Below are positions 51,525 to 60,637 of a stretch of 64,000 bases of DNA, piece after piece (positions within the stretch are counted from its first letter, which is position 1; each line of letters begins with the position of its first letter). The stretch lies in NCBI GenBank assembly GCA_963666465.1, contig OY762824.1, positions 372,001-436,000 on the forward strand, read 5' to 3'. Position numbers and translations under genes: made by a program. This stretch comes from VXYL01 sp963666465 (GTDB taxonomy: Bacteria > Pseudomonadota > Gammaproteobacteria > Pseudomonadales > Azotimanducaceae). The notes under the pieces were generated by a model. The model was not told the origin of the DNA. It searched no databases and saw nothing but the letters and a program-made list of their open reading frames with translations.

Positions 51525-54500
51525 TCAGCCGCCGCTTCCGTCGGGGCTCGGATCGATCTCGTCGATCGTCCAGCTGTCGTTGGCATTCCGGCGCGCGACA
51601 AAAGTGATCCGAACGCCGTTGAGCGTCGTGTTGCGCAGGTTCTGACCGTTGCCGCTGCAGCTGAGGATTCCTCCGGCGCGCAGGCACCCGCGTCCGGAGC
51701 TTTCGACATCGAAGGTGAAGCTCGTGGTGTAGATCGTGCAACTTTGACCCGGCTGCAGGGTGTCGCCAGCACGGCAGTACGAGTCCGAGGCGCCGCCGCC
51801 AGGGCTGGACACATCCACCCTGGCCCCGGTGGAGCAGTTGTTGCCGGTGTTCGATTCGCCCGCAACGGCATCGACACAGGCGCCGTAGTAGTAGGTCCCG
51901 GCCGCTGCAGGCGCCGTCAGGACAATCGACTCCGCGCTCGCCGACGACGCGGCCAGGCCACCGACCGCGTCGGTGCCAACCTGCGTGTCGGACGAGGAGA
52001 TCGTCGCGTCCGAGGAGCGGTAGTAGCGCAGCGTCGTCGCTGCCGAACCGGCGTCGCCCCGGTTGCGAACCGTCGCGCGCAGCGTGAACGACGCACCCGC
52101 ATCCGGGCTGCTGTCGCTGACCGAAGGCGTCCCAACCGTCAAGTCCGGAGCGCCGCTGTCAGGGCTGGACACATCCACCCTGGCTCCGCTGGAGCAGTTG
52201 TTGTCGGCGTTCGATTCGCCCGCAACGGCATCGACGCAGGCGCCGTAGTAGTAGGTCCCGGCCGCTGCAGGCGCCGTCAGGACAATCGACTCCGCGCTCG
52301 CCGACGACGCGGCCAGGCCACCGACCGCGTCGGTGCCAACCTGCGTGTCGGACGCCGAGATCGTCGCGTCCGAGGAGCGGTAGTAGCGCAGCGTCGTCGC
52401 TGCCGAACCGGCGTCGCCCCGGTTGCGAACCGTCGCGCGCAGCGTGAACGACGCACCCGCATCCGGGCTGCTGTCGCTGACCGAAGGCGTCCCAACCGTC
52501 AAGTCCGGAGCGCCGCTGTCAGGGCTGGACACATCCACCCTGGCTCCGCTGGAGCAGTTGTTGTCGGCGTTCGGTTCGCCCGCAACGGCATCGACACAGG
52601 CGCCGTAGAAGTAGGTCCCGGCCGCTGCAGGCGCGGTCAGGGAAGTCGACTCCGCGCTCGCCGACGACGCGGCCAGGCCACCGACCGAGTCGGTGCCAAC
52701 CTGCGTGTCGGACGCCGAGATCGTCGCGTCCGAGGAGCGGTAGTAGCGCAGCGTCGTCGCTGCCGAACCGGCGTCGCCCCGGTTGCGAACCGTCGCGCGC
52801 AGCGTGAACGACGCACCCGCATCCGGGCGGCGGTCGCTGACCGAAGGCGTCCCAACCGTCAAGTCCGGAGCATCGCCCGGCGACGGCGCTCCGCCGCCGC
52901 TTCCGTCGGGCCTGTATTCGTCGACCTTCCAGCCTCCGCCTTGAGGGCTTACCGTAAAGTGGTAGCGGACACCGTTGATGAAGCCGCGATTGGTGAAGGT
53001 CCCCCGAAAGGTGATGTTGGCAATTCGGGCACTCCCATCGCTCAGAACCGAAAAGCGTTCCTTCGAACTACTGCCCCCCGTGCCGTAAAAATCGCAGCCG
53101 TCGCCAGGATTGTAGGTGTTTCCTTCCACACACTCTCCCGCTCTGCCGCTACCGCCGCCAGTGCCGCCGCCACCTGCCGCCACCTGGACACGCACGCCGG
53201 TCGAGCAGTTGTTGGCGGTGCTGGATTCGCCGGACACCGAGTCGACGCAGGCGCCGTAGTAGTAGGTCCCGGCCGCTGCAGGCGCGGTCAGGGAAGTCGA
53301 CTCCGCGCTCGCCGACGACGCGGCCAGGCCACCGACCGCGTCGGTGCCAACCTGCGTGTCGGACGCCGAGATCGTCGCGTCCGAGGAGCGGTAGTAGCGC
53401 AGCGTCGTCGCTGCCGAACCGGCGTCGCCCCGGTTGCGAACCGTCGCGCGCAGCGTGAACGACGCACCCGCATCCGGGCTGCTGTCGCTGACCGAAGGCG
53501 TCCCAACCGTCAAGTCCGGAGCGCCGCTGTCAGGGCTGGACACATCCACCCTGGCTCCGCTGGAGCAGTTGTTGTCGGCGTTCGGTTCGCCCGCAACGGC
53601 ATCGACGCACGCGCCGTAGTAGTGGGTCCCAGCGCTGGACGGTGCCGTCAGCGAGATCGACTCTGCGCCGCTTGCGCCGGCGGCCAAGCCGGCCACGGCG
53701 TCGGTGCCGACTGCGGTGTCGCTGGAGGAGATCGTCGCGTCCGAGGAGCGGTAGTAGCGCAGCGTCGTCGCTGCCGAACCGGCGTCGCTCCAGTTGCGAA
53801 CCGTCGCGCGCAGCGTGAACGACGCACCCGCATCCGGGCTGCTGTCGCTGACCGAAGGCGTCCCAACCGTCAAGTCCGGAGCATCGCCCGGCGACGGCGC
53901 TCCGCCGCCGCTTCCGTCGGGCAGGTCGTTGTCCTGGATCGTCAGGATGTGGGGCGTCGCATCGACGGTGTAGCCCGTCCCGCCCGTCAGCGTCAGAATC
54001 ACCGTTTCGTCGTTCTCGTGGGCTTCGTCGTCGATGATCTCCACCTCGATGTTGACAAACGAGCTGCCGGCAGCCACCGTCACCGAGCCCGTCAGCGCGC
54101 TGTAGTCATCGGTGCTAGTCGCGCTGCCGGTCACCGAGTACGTCAGCGTGATGTTCTCATGGGGCGGCAGGTCGAGCAAGACCACCACCGTTGCCTCGCG
54201 GTCGCCCTCGCCCACGTCTGACTCGGTCGCATCGAACAACACCACCGGCACGTCATTCGGATCGATCTCGTCGATCGTCCAGCTGTCGTTGGCATTCCGG
54301 CGGGCGACAAAGGTGATCCGAACGCCGTTGAGCGTTGTGCTGCGCAGGTTTTGACTGCTGCCGCTGCAGCTGAGGATTCCTCCGGCGCGCAGGCACCCGC
54401 GCCCGGAGCTTTCGACATCGAAGGTGAAGCTCGTGGTGTAGATCGTGCAACTTTGACCCGGCTGCAGGGTGTCGCCAGCACGGCAGTACGAGTCCGAGGC

Positions 54501-55679
54501 GCCGCCGTCAGGGCTGGACACATCCACCCTGGCTCCGCTGGAGCAGTTGTTGTCGGCGTTCGGTTCGCCCGCAACGGCATCGACGCAGGCGCCGTAGAAG
54601 TAGGTCCCGGCCGCTGCAGGCGCGGTCAGGGAAGTCGACTCCGCGCTCGCCGACGACGCGGCCAGGCCACCGACCGCGTCGGTGCCAACCTGCGTGTCGG
54701 ACGCCGAGATCGTCGCGTCCGAGGAGCGGTAGTAGCGCAGCGTCGTCGCTGCCGAACCGGCGTCGCCCCGGTTGCGAACCGTCGCGCGCAGCGTGAACGA
54801 CGCACCCGCATCCGGGCTGCTGTCGCCGACCGAAGGCGTCCCAACCGTCAAGTCCGGAGCATCGCCCGGCGACGGCGCTCCGCCGCCGCTTCCGTCGGGG
54901 CTCGGATCGATCTCGTCGATCGTCCAGCTGTCGTTGGCATTCCGGCGCGCGACAAAAGTGATCCGAACGCCGTTGAGCGTCGTGTTGCGCAGGTTCTGAC
55001 CGTTGCCGCTGCAGCTGAGGATTCCTCCGGCGCGCAGGCACCCGCGTCCGGAGCTTTCGACATCGAAGGTGAAGCTCGTGGTGTAGATCGTGCAACTTTG
55101 ACCCGGCTGCAGGGTGTCGCCAGCACGGCAGTACGAGTCCGAGGCGCCGCCGCCAGGGCTGGACACATCCACCCTGGCTCCGCTGGAGCAGTTGTTGCCG
55201 GTGTTCGGTTCGCCCGCAACGGCATCGACGCAGGCGCCGTAGTAGTAGGTCCCGGCCGCTGCAGGCGCCGTCAGGACAATCGACTCCGCGCTCGCCGACG
55301 ACGCGGCCAGGCCACCGACCGCGTCGGTGCCAACCTGCGTGTCGGACGCCGAGATCGTCGCGTCCGAGGAGCGGTAGTAGCGCAGCGTCGTCGCTGCCGA
55401 ACCGGCGTCGCCCCGGTTGCGAACCGTCGCGCGCAGCGTGAACGACGCACCCGCATCCGGGCTGCTGTCGCTGACCGATGCGGAATCCACCACAAGGTCC
55501 GCAGCGGGGTTTGGCGGTGTGATCACCGCTTCGTCAGTCGGCTCGCTCGACGAACTGCCCGAACTCGAACAGCCCTGCAAACCGATCGACGCAACCGTGA
55601 CGAGGGCGAGCGCGACGACGACACGGGGCGTTGCGGAGACCGCGATTGACCTCATTCGCTGAAACGCGAGGCAGGTCAT
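51525..55679 (-). CDS. Large repetitive surface lipoprotein with CARDB and Calx-beta domains
   Basis: About 1384 residues from ATG 55679, which overlaps the stop of the inverse autotransporter gene (ATGA). The lipoprotein signal VVVALALVTVASIGLQGCSS is followed by seven CARDB-type repeats (DLTVGTPSVSDSSPDAGASF, RATVRNRGDAGSAATTLRYY), several units nearly identical at DNA level. Three SYCRAGDTLQPGQSCTIYTT cysteine-rich modules, one GRAGECVEGNTYNPGDGCDF module and one Calx-beta domain (FDATESDVGEGDREATVVVL to ILTIQDNDL) alternate with them. It is probably displayed on the outer membrane for adhesion. The near-identical repeats can expand or contract by recombination. A TGA ends the frame early; see the downstream segment. 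Confidence 0.75.
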   Translation of the reverse strand: MTCLAFQRMRSIAVSATPRVVVALALVTVASIGLQGCSSSGSSSSEPTDEAVITPPNPAADLVVDSASVSDSSPDAGASFTLRATVRNRGDAGSAATTLRYYRSSDATISASDTQVGTDAVGGLAASSASAESIVLTAPAAAGTYYYGACVDAVAGEPNTGNNCSSGARVDVSSPGGGASDSYCRAGDTLQPGQSCTIYTTSFTFDVESSGRGCLRAGGILSCSGNGQNLRNTTLNGVRITFVARRNANDSWTIDEIDPSPDGSGGGAPSPGDAPDLTVGTPSVGDSSPDAGASFTLRATVRNRGDAGSAATTLRYYRSSDATISASDTQVGTDAVGGLAASSASAESTSLTAPAAAGTYFYGACVDAVAGEPNADNNCSSGARVDVSSPDGGASDSYCRAGDTLQPGQSCTIYTTSFTFDVESSGRGCLRAGGILSCSGSSQNLRSTTLNGVRITFVARRNANDSWTIDEIDPNDVPVVLFDATESDVGEGDREATVVVLLDLPPHENITLTYSVTGSATSTDDYSALTGSVTVAAGSSFVNIEVEIIDDEAHENDETVILTLTGGTGYTVDATPHILTIQDNDLPDGSGGGAPSPGDAPDLTVGTPSVSDSSPDAGASFTLRATVRNWSDAGSAATTLRYYRSSDATISSSDTAVGTDAVAGLAAGASGAESISLTAPSSAGTHYYGACVDAVAGEPNADNNCSSGARVDVSSPDSGAPDLTVGTPSVSDSSPDAGASFTLRATVRNRGDAGSAATTLRYYRSSDATISASDTQVGTDAVGGLAASSASAESTSLTAPAAAGTYYYGACVDSVSGESSTANNCSTGVRVQVAAGGGGTGGGSGRAGECVEGNTYNPGDGCDFYGTGGSSSKERFSVLSDGSARIANITFRGTFTNRGFINGVRYHFTVSPQGGGWKVDEYRPDGSGGGAPSPGDAPDLTVGTPSVSDRRPDAGASFTLRATVRNRGDAGSAATTLRYYRSSDATISASDTQVGTDSVGGLAASSASAESTSLTAPAAAGTYFYGACVDAVAGEPNADNNCSSGARVDVSSPDSGAPDLTVGTPSVSDSSPDAGASFTLRATVRNRGDAGSAATTLRYYRSSDATISASDTQVGTDAVGGLAASSASAESIVLTAPAAAGTYYYGACVDAVAGESNADNNCSSGARVDVSSPDSGAPDLTVGTPSVSDSSPDAGASFTLRATVRNRGDAGSAATTLRYYRSSDATISSSDTQVGTDAVGGLAASSASAESIVLTAPAAAGTYYYGACVDAVAGESNTGNNCSTGARVDVSSPGGGASDSYCRAGDTLQPGQSCTIYTTSFTFDVESSGRGCLRAGGILSCSGNGQNLRNTTLNGVRITFVARRNANDSWTIDEIDPSPDGSGG

Positions 55680-57079
55680 GGCGAAACCACAGAGAGGGTG
55701 ACGCCGACACTGCGATTCTCCCGCAGGTTGTCGTTGCGAAGAAGCCGCATGGACACCCGGCTCCGTTTCGCGCCCGCCGGAATCGTCGCCTCCACCGCTT
55801 CTTCGACAAAATCCTCGCCCGCCACGGCCGGGTGGTCGCCGCTTCCCGGCACGAGCCGGACCGCGATGCGGATGTCTTCGTGAGCCGCCGCCGGGAGCAC
55901 GACCTCCAGCTGCACCTCTTCGCCGCTCTTGAGCGTGTCCGTGACGAAACGCACCTCGGCGCGGCTGACCATGCTCTCCGCCGTGGCGCGTGTGCCGACG
56001 CGTATCCGCCCGACGCCCTCCGCAGGACGCCACAGATCGGTCGTTCGTGGCGCCAGGCCGCCAGCCGCCAGACCCAGACCCTCCCACCGCGGCGGTCTCG
56101 ACCGCGTGCCCAACGGCATGCGGAACGTCGCGCGGACGGAGAAGGAATTGTCGTCCACGCTCATGCTCTCGTTGCCGAGAACGACGGTGTAGGCGCTGCT
56201 GTCATAGCCGGCCTCAAGGTGCAGCCATGGGTGCGGCTGCCAGCGGGCGCCCAGACGGACGCCGTGGGTCCACTTGCCGGACCCGTCCTCCTCTTCCCAC
56301 CGATACCCGGTCGCGCGGAGGCGAACGGTCGATGTGAGGTCGGCGCCAAGGGCGAATTCCATCCCCTCGAGGGCTCGTTCCATCCGGCCCGCGCCGGTGA
56401 TGCGCCAGTCCGTCGTCGGGCTGAAGTAGCGCAATGAAGCGCTTCCCCATCGCCCAAGGTAGTCGACCGCGGGCGCAACGACCTCGTGTCCCTGCTCGAC
56501 GTTGGCGAGATGGAACATCGACAGTCCGAGAATGTCGGCGCCGGGCTCGGAGCTGGTGCGGAACCGGTAGACGAGGCCGTGGCGCAGGTCGTTGTGGAGG
56601 GAATTGCCGCGATCCCACCAGCGCGTAGCGCCCTGCTGGAAGAACAGCGCCGAGCGCGAGTCCTCGCCTCCTGCGTCGTTGCCGAAGAAGGCCGAAACAG
56701 GGATGACGGCGTCGAGGCCGCCTATCAGATCGGACCGACCCGGGAACCGCGAGTAGTCGAGGTCTCCCACCAGCTGGAAGCGCGGTCCGAGCACGCTCTT
56801 CCCGTACCCTTTGACGACCTGTGTCCCTTTGTCGAGGGCGCGGTTAAGGCCATAGTCGAGGAAGCAACGGCCCGACGCCCTGAGTTCCTCGTGCAGAGCG
56901 GTTTCACGTTCCAGCGCATGACTGTAATTGCCGAGAAGACAGCTCGTCGCCACAGACTGAAGCATGCCCCTGGTCGCTCCCGCGCTCGCAGTCGAAGTCG
57001 AATCCGCACCCACCGGTGCGCAAAGTGCAACAGTTGCGATGACGGCGCCGGCAAAGCGCGGGGGGGGGGGGGGGGACAA
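55676..57079 (-). CDS. Inverse autotransporter-type outer-membrane protein with a homopolymer at its start
   Basis: From TTG 57079 the frame runs about 468 residues. A signal-like stretch RFAGAVIATVALCAPVGADS follows a poly-proline run encoded by the C16 tract. The barrel region (YSRFPGRSDLIGGLDAVIPV, FFQQGATRWWDRGNSLHNDL, RHGLVYRFRTSSEPGADILG) fits the inverse autotransporter beta domain of intimin/invasin-like proteins, and a Calx-beta-like domain (VQLEVVLPAAAHEDIRIAVR) closes the protein. Three nearby ATG starts (57110, 57095, 57089) are out of frame by one base with a 16-base tract; a tract of 15 or 18 would connect them. The gene is coupled to the CARDB lipoprotein. Confidence 0.65.
   Translation of the reverse strand: MSPPPPPRFAGAVIATVALCAPVGADSTSTASAGATRGMLQSVATSCLLGNYSHALERETALHEELRASGRCFLDYGLNRALDKGTQVVKGYGKSVLGPRFQLVGDLDYSRFPGRSDLIGGLDAVIPVSAFFGNDAGGEDSRSALFFQQGATRWWDRGNSLHNDLRHGLVYRFRTSSEPGADILGLSMFHLANVEQGHEVVAPAVDYLGRWGSASLRYFSPTTDWRITGAGRMERALEGMEFALGADLTSTVRLRATGYRWEEEDGSGKWTHGVRLGARWQPHPWLHLEAGYDSSAYTVVLGNESMSVDDNSFSVRATFRMPLGTRSRPPRWEGLGLAAGGLAPRTTDLWRPAEGVGRIRVGTRATAESMVSRAEVRFVTDTLKSGEEVQLEVVLPAAAHEDIRIAVRLVPGSGDHPAVAGEDFVEEAVEATIPAGAKRSRVSMRLLRNDNLRENRSVGVTLSVVSP
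57060..57075. repeat. Poly-G/poly-C tract of 16 at the start of a surface-protein gene
   Basis: Sixteen G on the plus strand (C on the coding strand) lie between the likely ATG starts and the signal-peptide core. Long mononucleotide tracts in such places change length by slipped-strand mispairing and switch genes on and off. The exact length in the assembly may be unreliable. Confidence 0.75.
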
Positions 57080-57149
57080 TCGAGAACATGAACATGGAAG
57101 GCTCCACCATGCAGAGGACCACGGAGCAGGAACAAGAACATTTTCCCTA

Positions 57150-57530
57150 TGCGAATGCAACCACCCTGATTTCCAGACATGTTCGAAAGTCCTGATTCGT
57201 CCGACGGCAGGCGGACCCGCAGCGTGTCGCCGGTTCCGGTCCGGGCCGGTCCGGGACTGCCGGTTCGTCGCGTTGGGCGCGGCGGGGCTTGCGGGGCAGG
57301 ACGCGGGCGCGCCGCGTCGGCTTCGGCGGGACGCGGCGCTTCGGCGGGACGGCGGGTCGAGGACCTCCTGCGGCCGGGCGCCGCAGTGCCGGTTGGCGGG
57401 AGGCAGGTGCTCGAAGCGGCGCCCGCGGCGCGCGATGGAGATGGCCACGTTGGTCAGGCAGGCGAGACCGTGCGGCAGATTGCCGACGCGCCCGGCAGCG
57501 GCCCTCGTCGCAGGTGAAGTCGCGCACGCA
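57150..57530 (-). mobile_element. DDE transposase C-terminal fragment
   Basis: Frames give CVRDFTCDEGRCRAR, then VGNLPHGLACLTNVAISIAR and ANRHCGARPQEVLDP. This matches the end of ISAs1/IS4-type transposases (E-D-x-x-R-x-R...LTN...NRHxA). Frameshifts are present. It lies directly upstream of the inverse autotransporter gene. Confidence 0.45.
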
Positions 57531-57918
57531 CGCGCCACGCGTTCGGCGAACCGCCGCGCCGCCTCCCAGAGTCCCTTGACGTCCACCGGACGCAGCCGCG
57601 CCAGCCACTCCCCGGCACGGCGCGCCTCCGGAACGTTGCGCAGCCCGAGCAGCGCTGCGCGACGCCGGCGGCGCGCAGCGCGTCGAGGTCCGACAGCGAA
57701 CCGTCGCCCCGCGCCAGGCAGGCGACGATCGCCCACAGCGTCTCCGCATCCGTCGCGACGCGGTTGCGGACCTTCACCCGCACCGCGTCATCGAGCAGTT
57801 CGAACAGCCCGTGCTGCCGGGCCGTCCGGGCGAGAATCGAGGAACCGCCGCAGGCGGTCAGGTTCAGGTCGGTGAAGTCCATGTCGACCTTCGGGGGGCG
57901 GATCTTCCGTTTCCGCAA
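57531..57918 (-). mobile_element. IS1380-type transposase fragment, N-terminal
   Basis: From 57918: VDMDFTDLNLTACGGSSILA, RTARQHGLFELLDDAVRVKV and WAIVACLARGDGSLSDLDAL, then in another frame LLGLRNVPEARRAGEWLARL and RPVDVKGLWEAARRFAERVA. It is nearly the same as the fragment at 20885-21212. Frameshifted and truncated. Confidence 0.65.
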
Positions 57919-57949
57919 GGTTCGCCTTCGGGGCCAGCAATTCTCATTT

Positions 57950-58358
57950 TGGCGCCCGCTCCGACGGCACCGTCACCTGCCGCGGCGCCTTCGTCACCAG
58001 CCTCCACGTCGACCGCGACAACGTCGTCGAACTCGCCGACTGCGCACGCGCACGCTGGAAGATCGAGAACGAGACCTTCAACGTCCTCAAGCAGCACGGC
58101 TGCCACCTCGAACACAACTTCGGCCACGGCAAGGACACCCTCGCCGGCGTCCTCGTCGTCCTCAACCTCCTCGCCTTCGCCCTGCACACCGCCTGCGAAC
58201 TCGCCGAAGCCCTGTGGCAGCAGGCCCGGCAGCGGCTCCGCATCCGCTATCGCCTGTTCGAGCACCTGCGAACCGTCACCGAATGCCAGGTGTTCCCCTC
58301 GTGGACCGCGCTCATGACCCTGCTCGCCACCGGCGGCACCGCGGCACAGCCTCCCTGA
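57950..58358 (+). mobile_element. Transposase C-terminal fragment (other family)
   Basis: One plus-strand frame reads ARWKIENETFNVLKQHGCHL, then EHNFGHGKDTLAGVLVVLNL and LAFALHTACELAEALWQQAR to a TGA at 58356. The KIENETFN...EHNFGHGK block belongs to a widespread DDE transposase family with the last acidic residue in KIE. The N-terminal catalytic part is missing. Confidence 0.6.
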
Positions 58359-58438
58359 CCTCCGCGCCTCCCTCCGAAACCCGGTCAACCCAACCGCAAA
58401 ACCAATGAAAACCTCAACCGTCACCCGACAAGACCAAA

Positions 58439-59122
58439 ATGAGAACTGCTGGCGATCGGGCTACGCGCCGCCGGTTGATCGAGGAAGCGAAGGCGGCGGA
58501 TCCCGCAGGCAGCGGCACGCGGCGCTGGTACCCCATGGGCAGCGAGGGCCGACCTCGCTACACCCATCGGCTTGATGAGAGCGTCTATGACATGGCGCAG
58601 GCGGCGCACGAGCATCCCGTCGAAACCTGGCTGCGCCTCGCCGACGAGTCGGAAGGCAAGGCGTTGTTCCACTTGCGTGGTTTCAACGTGGACCTGGACG
58701 GTGTCGAGGAGCTGATCAAGACCGATTGGGTGATCCCGGCGCAAGGCGATGCGGGCGCCCACGTGAGCCGCATGATCGACTCCGGATGCACCACGTTCAC
58801 GTTGTCGCATTGGCACCGCGATGCGGGTGTCTACACGATTCAGGATGCCGTGCGCCGCCTGACCGCGATGCCGGCGGGTGTCCTGGGACTCGACGACCGT
58901 GGGACGCTCGCCGTCGGCAAGCGCGCCGACGTCAACGTATTCGACGGCGGCAGGCTTGCGGAGCGCATGCCTGAAATGGTCCACGACATGCCGTTCGGCG
59001 CGCCGCGGTTCATCCAGCGCGCTGCCGGCTACAAGGCGACCGTCTGCAACGGCGAAACGGTGCTAATGGACGACGAACTGACCGGCGAACGTGCCGGCCG
59101 CGTCCTGCGCCGCAACGCCTGA
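58439..59122 (+). pseudogene. Amidohydrolase-family protein, 3' fragment
   Basis: The frame runs EESxGKALFHLRGFNVDLDGV-like sequence, GDAGAHVSRMIDSGCTTFTL and SHWHRDAGVYTIQDAVRRLT, then PAGVLGLDDRGTLAVGKRAD and VNVFDGGRLAERMPEMVHDM. This is the C-terminal half of N-acyl-D-amino-acid deacylase-like or dihydroorotase-like amidohydrolases, with the metal-binding Asp region. The N-terminal metal site is missing, cut by the transposase fragment next to it. A start at 58439 is an accident of the junction. Confidence 0.65.
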
Positions 59123-59133
59123 CAGGGGCATCC

Positions 59134-59160
59134 ATGAAGATCGTCGAGGTCAAGCCCTAG
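59134..59160 (+). pseudogene. First eight codons of a gene cut by the IS1182-like element
   Basis: ATG 59134, 12 bases after the amidohydrolase stop, reads MKIVEVKP and meets TAG at the IS boundary. MKIVEVKP is a typical opening of enolase-superfamily (mandelate racemase-like) proteins, so the IS inserted at the start of such a gene. Confidence 0.4.
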
Positions 59161-59223
59161 CAGCCTGTCGGATTTGGCAATCCGGGTAAAATTGCGTTGC
59201 CGTTGTTGATGGACGCCTGACCG

Positions 59224-60569
59224 ATGTCCTCGAAGTTCGCCCAGTGGATCGAGACACGCCCTGCCTTCTGCCGCCGTCGGTGCAGGACTGGTTGCCGGAC
59301 GATCATCTGGCGCGGTTTGTGGTGGACGTTGTGGATCGGCTGGGACCTGAGCGCGCTGGAGCGTCAATGCGGTGGCGGCGGGAAGGATCCGCATCATCCG
59401 GCGCTGTTGCTGGGTCTGCTGTTCCACGGCTGCGCGACGGGGGTCTTTTCGAGCCGCAGGCTGGAGCGGGCGACCTGCGATTCGGTGGCGTTCCGGCACA
59501 TTGCGGCGAACTCGCATCCGGACCACGACACGACTGCGAGTTTCCGCAGGCGTTTTCTCGAGGACCTGCAGGGGCTGTTCGTTCGGATTCTGTTGATCGC
59601 GCAAGAGACGGGCTTGCTGAAGCTGGGCAACGCGAGTCTGGACGGGACGAAGGTTCAGGCGAACGCGAGCCGGCACAGGGCGCTCGGCTGGGGGCATGCG
59701 AAGCGCCTCGAGGAGCAGTTGCGCGCCGAGGTGTCGGCGCTGCCCGGACAGGCGGCGCAGGCAGAGGATTCGGAGCCTGATCCGGATGTCCCGGAGGAGT
59801 TGAAGCGCCGCGCGGAGCGGCTGGCGGTGATCGAGGCGGCGCAGGCGGAGATCGAACGGCGGGCGCAGGAACGCCACGCGGCCGAGCAGGCGGACCACGA
59901 GGAGAGGCTCGAGGCGCGGCGCGAGAAGGAGAAGGAGACGGGGCGCAAGCCCGGTGGTCGTCCACCCCAGGCGCCGCAGGCGGGACCGAGGGATGCGGAT
60001 CAGGTGAACCTGACGGACCCGGAGTCGCGCATCATGCCGACTTCGGACGGTTTCGAGCAGGCCTGCAACGCGCAGTCGGGCGTGGACATCGAAAGCCACC
60101 TGGCGGTGACGGCCGATGTGGTCGATCGCTGCAACGACAGGCGCGAGGTGGCGCCGACGCTCGAGGCGCTGGATGCGTTGCCGGCGGCGCTGGGGCAGCC
60201 GGTGGGGCTGCTGGCCGACACGGGGCACTTCAGCCGGGCGAACGTGGCGCACTGCGAGGCGGCGGGCCTGACACCGCACATCGCCACGGGGCGCGAGGCG
60301 CACAACGTGCCGCTGGCGGAGCGGCCCGCATCGCCGCCGCCCTGTCCGGAGGACGCGGATCCGGCAACGCGCATGGCGCATCGGCTGCAGACCCGGAGGG
60401 CCGGGCGTTGCATGCGCGGCGCAAGTCGACGGTGGAGACGGTCTTCGGGATCGTCAAGGAGGCGATGGGATTTCGGCGCTTCCATCTGCGCGGACTGGAG
60501 GCGGTTCGTGGCGAATGGACGCTGACCTGCCTGGCGTGGAACCTGAAACGAATGCACGCCTTGGGTTGA
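59224..60569 (+). pseudogene. IS1182-family transposase, frameshifted
   Basis: The N-terminus SSKFAQWI in one frame continues as RDTPCLLPPSVQDWLPDDHL and ARFVVDVVDRL in another, then returns near 59340 to DLSALERQ. The middle carries DPESRIMPTSDGFEQACNAQ with SGVDIESHLAVTADVVDRCN (catalytic Asp region) and PVGLLADTGHFSRANV. Near 60390 the frame shifts again to STVETVFGIVKEAMGFRRFH and VRGEWTLTCLAWNLKRMHAL, with the stop at 60567. This is the DUF772-type IS1182 transposase, inactive as sequenced. Confidence 0.75.
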
Positions 60570-60591
60570 GGGGTGCAACCCTCGTTTTTTT
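60563..60591 (+). terminator. Rho-independent terminator after the transposase
   Basis: gggttg pairs with caaccc around aggggtg, followed by tcg and seven T. The stem starts within the last codons of the transposase. It would insulate the downstream nuclease-like gene. Confidence 0.65.
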
Positions 60592-60637
60592 GCCTGAAAT
60601 TGGACAATCGCGGCGCTTCCATTCCGACCTGGCATGC

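Larger units (their letters stand above)
59159..60600 (+). mobile_element. IS1182-like element
   Basis: The left end agcagcctgtcggatttggc matches the end of the deletion derivative at 37184. The right end is not clear: no inverted copy of this end was seen before the nuclease-like gene, so it may be truncated. Contains the transposase pseudogene and a terminator-like hairpin. Confidence 0.6.

Noticed and set aside
51520..51530. The CARDB TGA as a second selenocysteine site
   Set aside because: Sister repeats have a glycine codon here, the position is not a redox site, and the protein is not a redox enzyme. A nonsense change or error is simpler.
50853..54221. A 1122-residue plus-strand open frame opposite the CARDB gene
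   Set aside because: It is an Arg/Ala-rich shadow without family resemblance, open only because the repeated CARDB DNA happens to lack stops in that frame. The minus strand has a lipoprotein signal and known domains.
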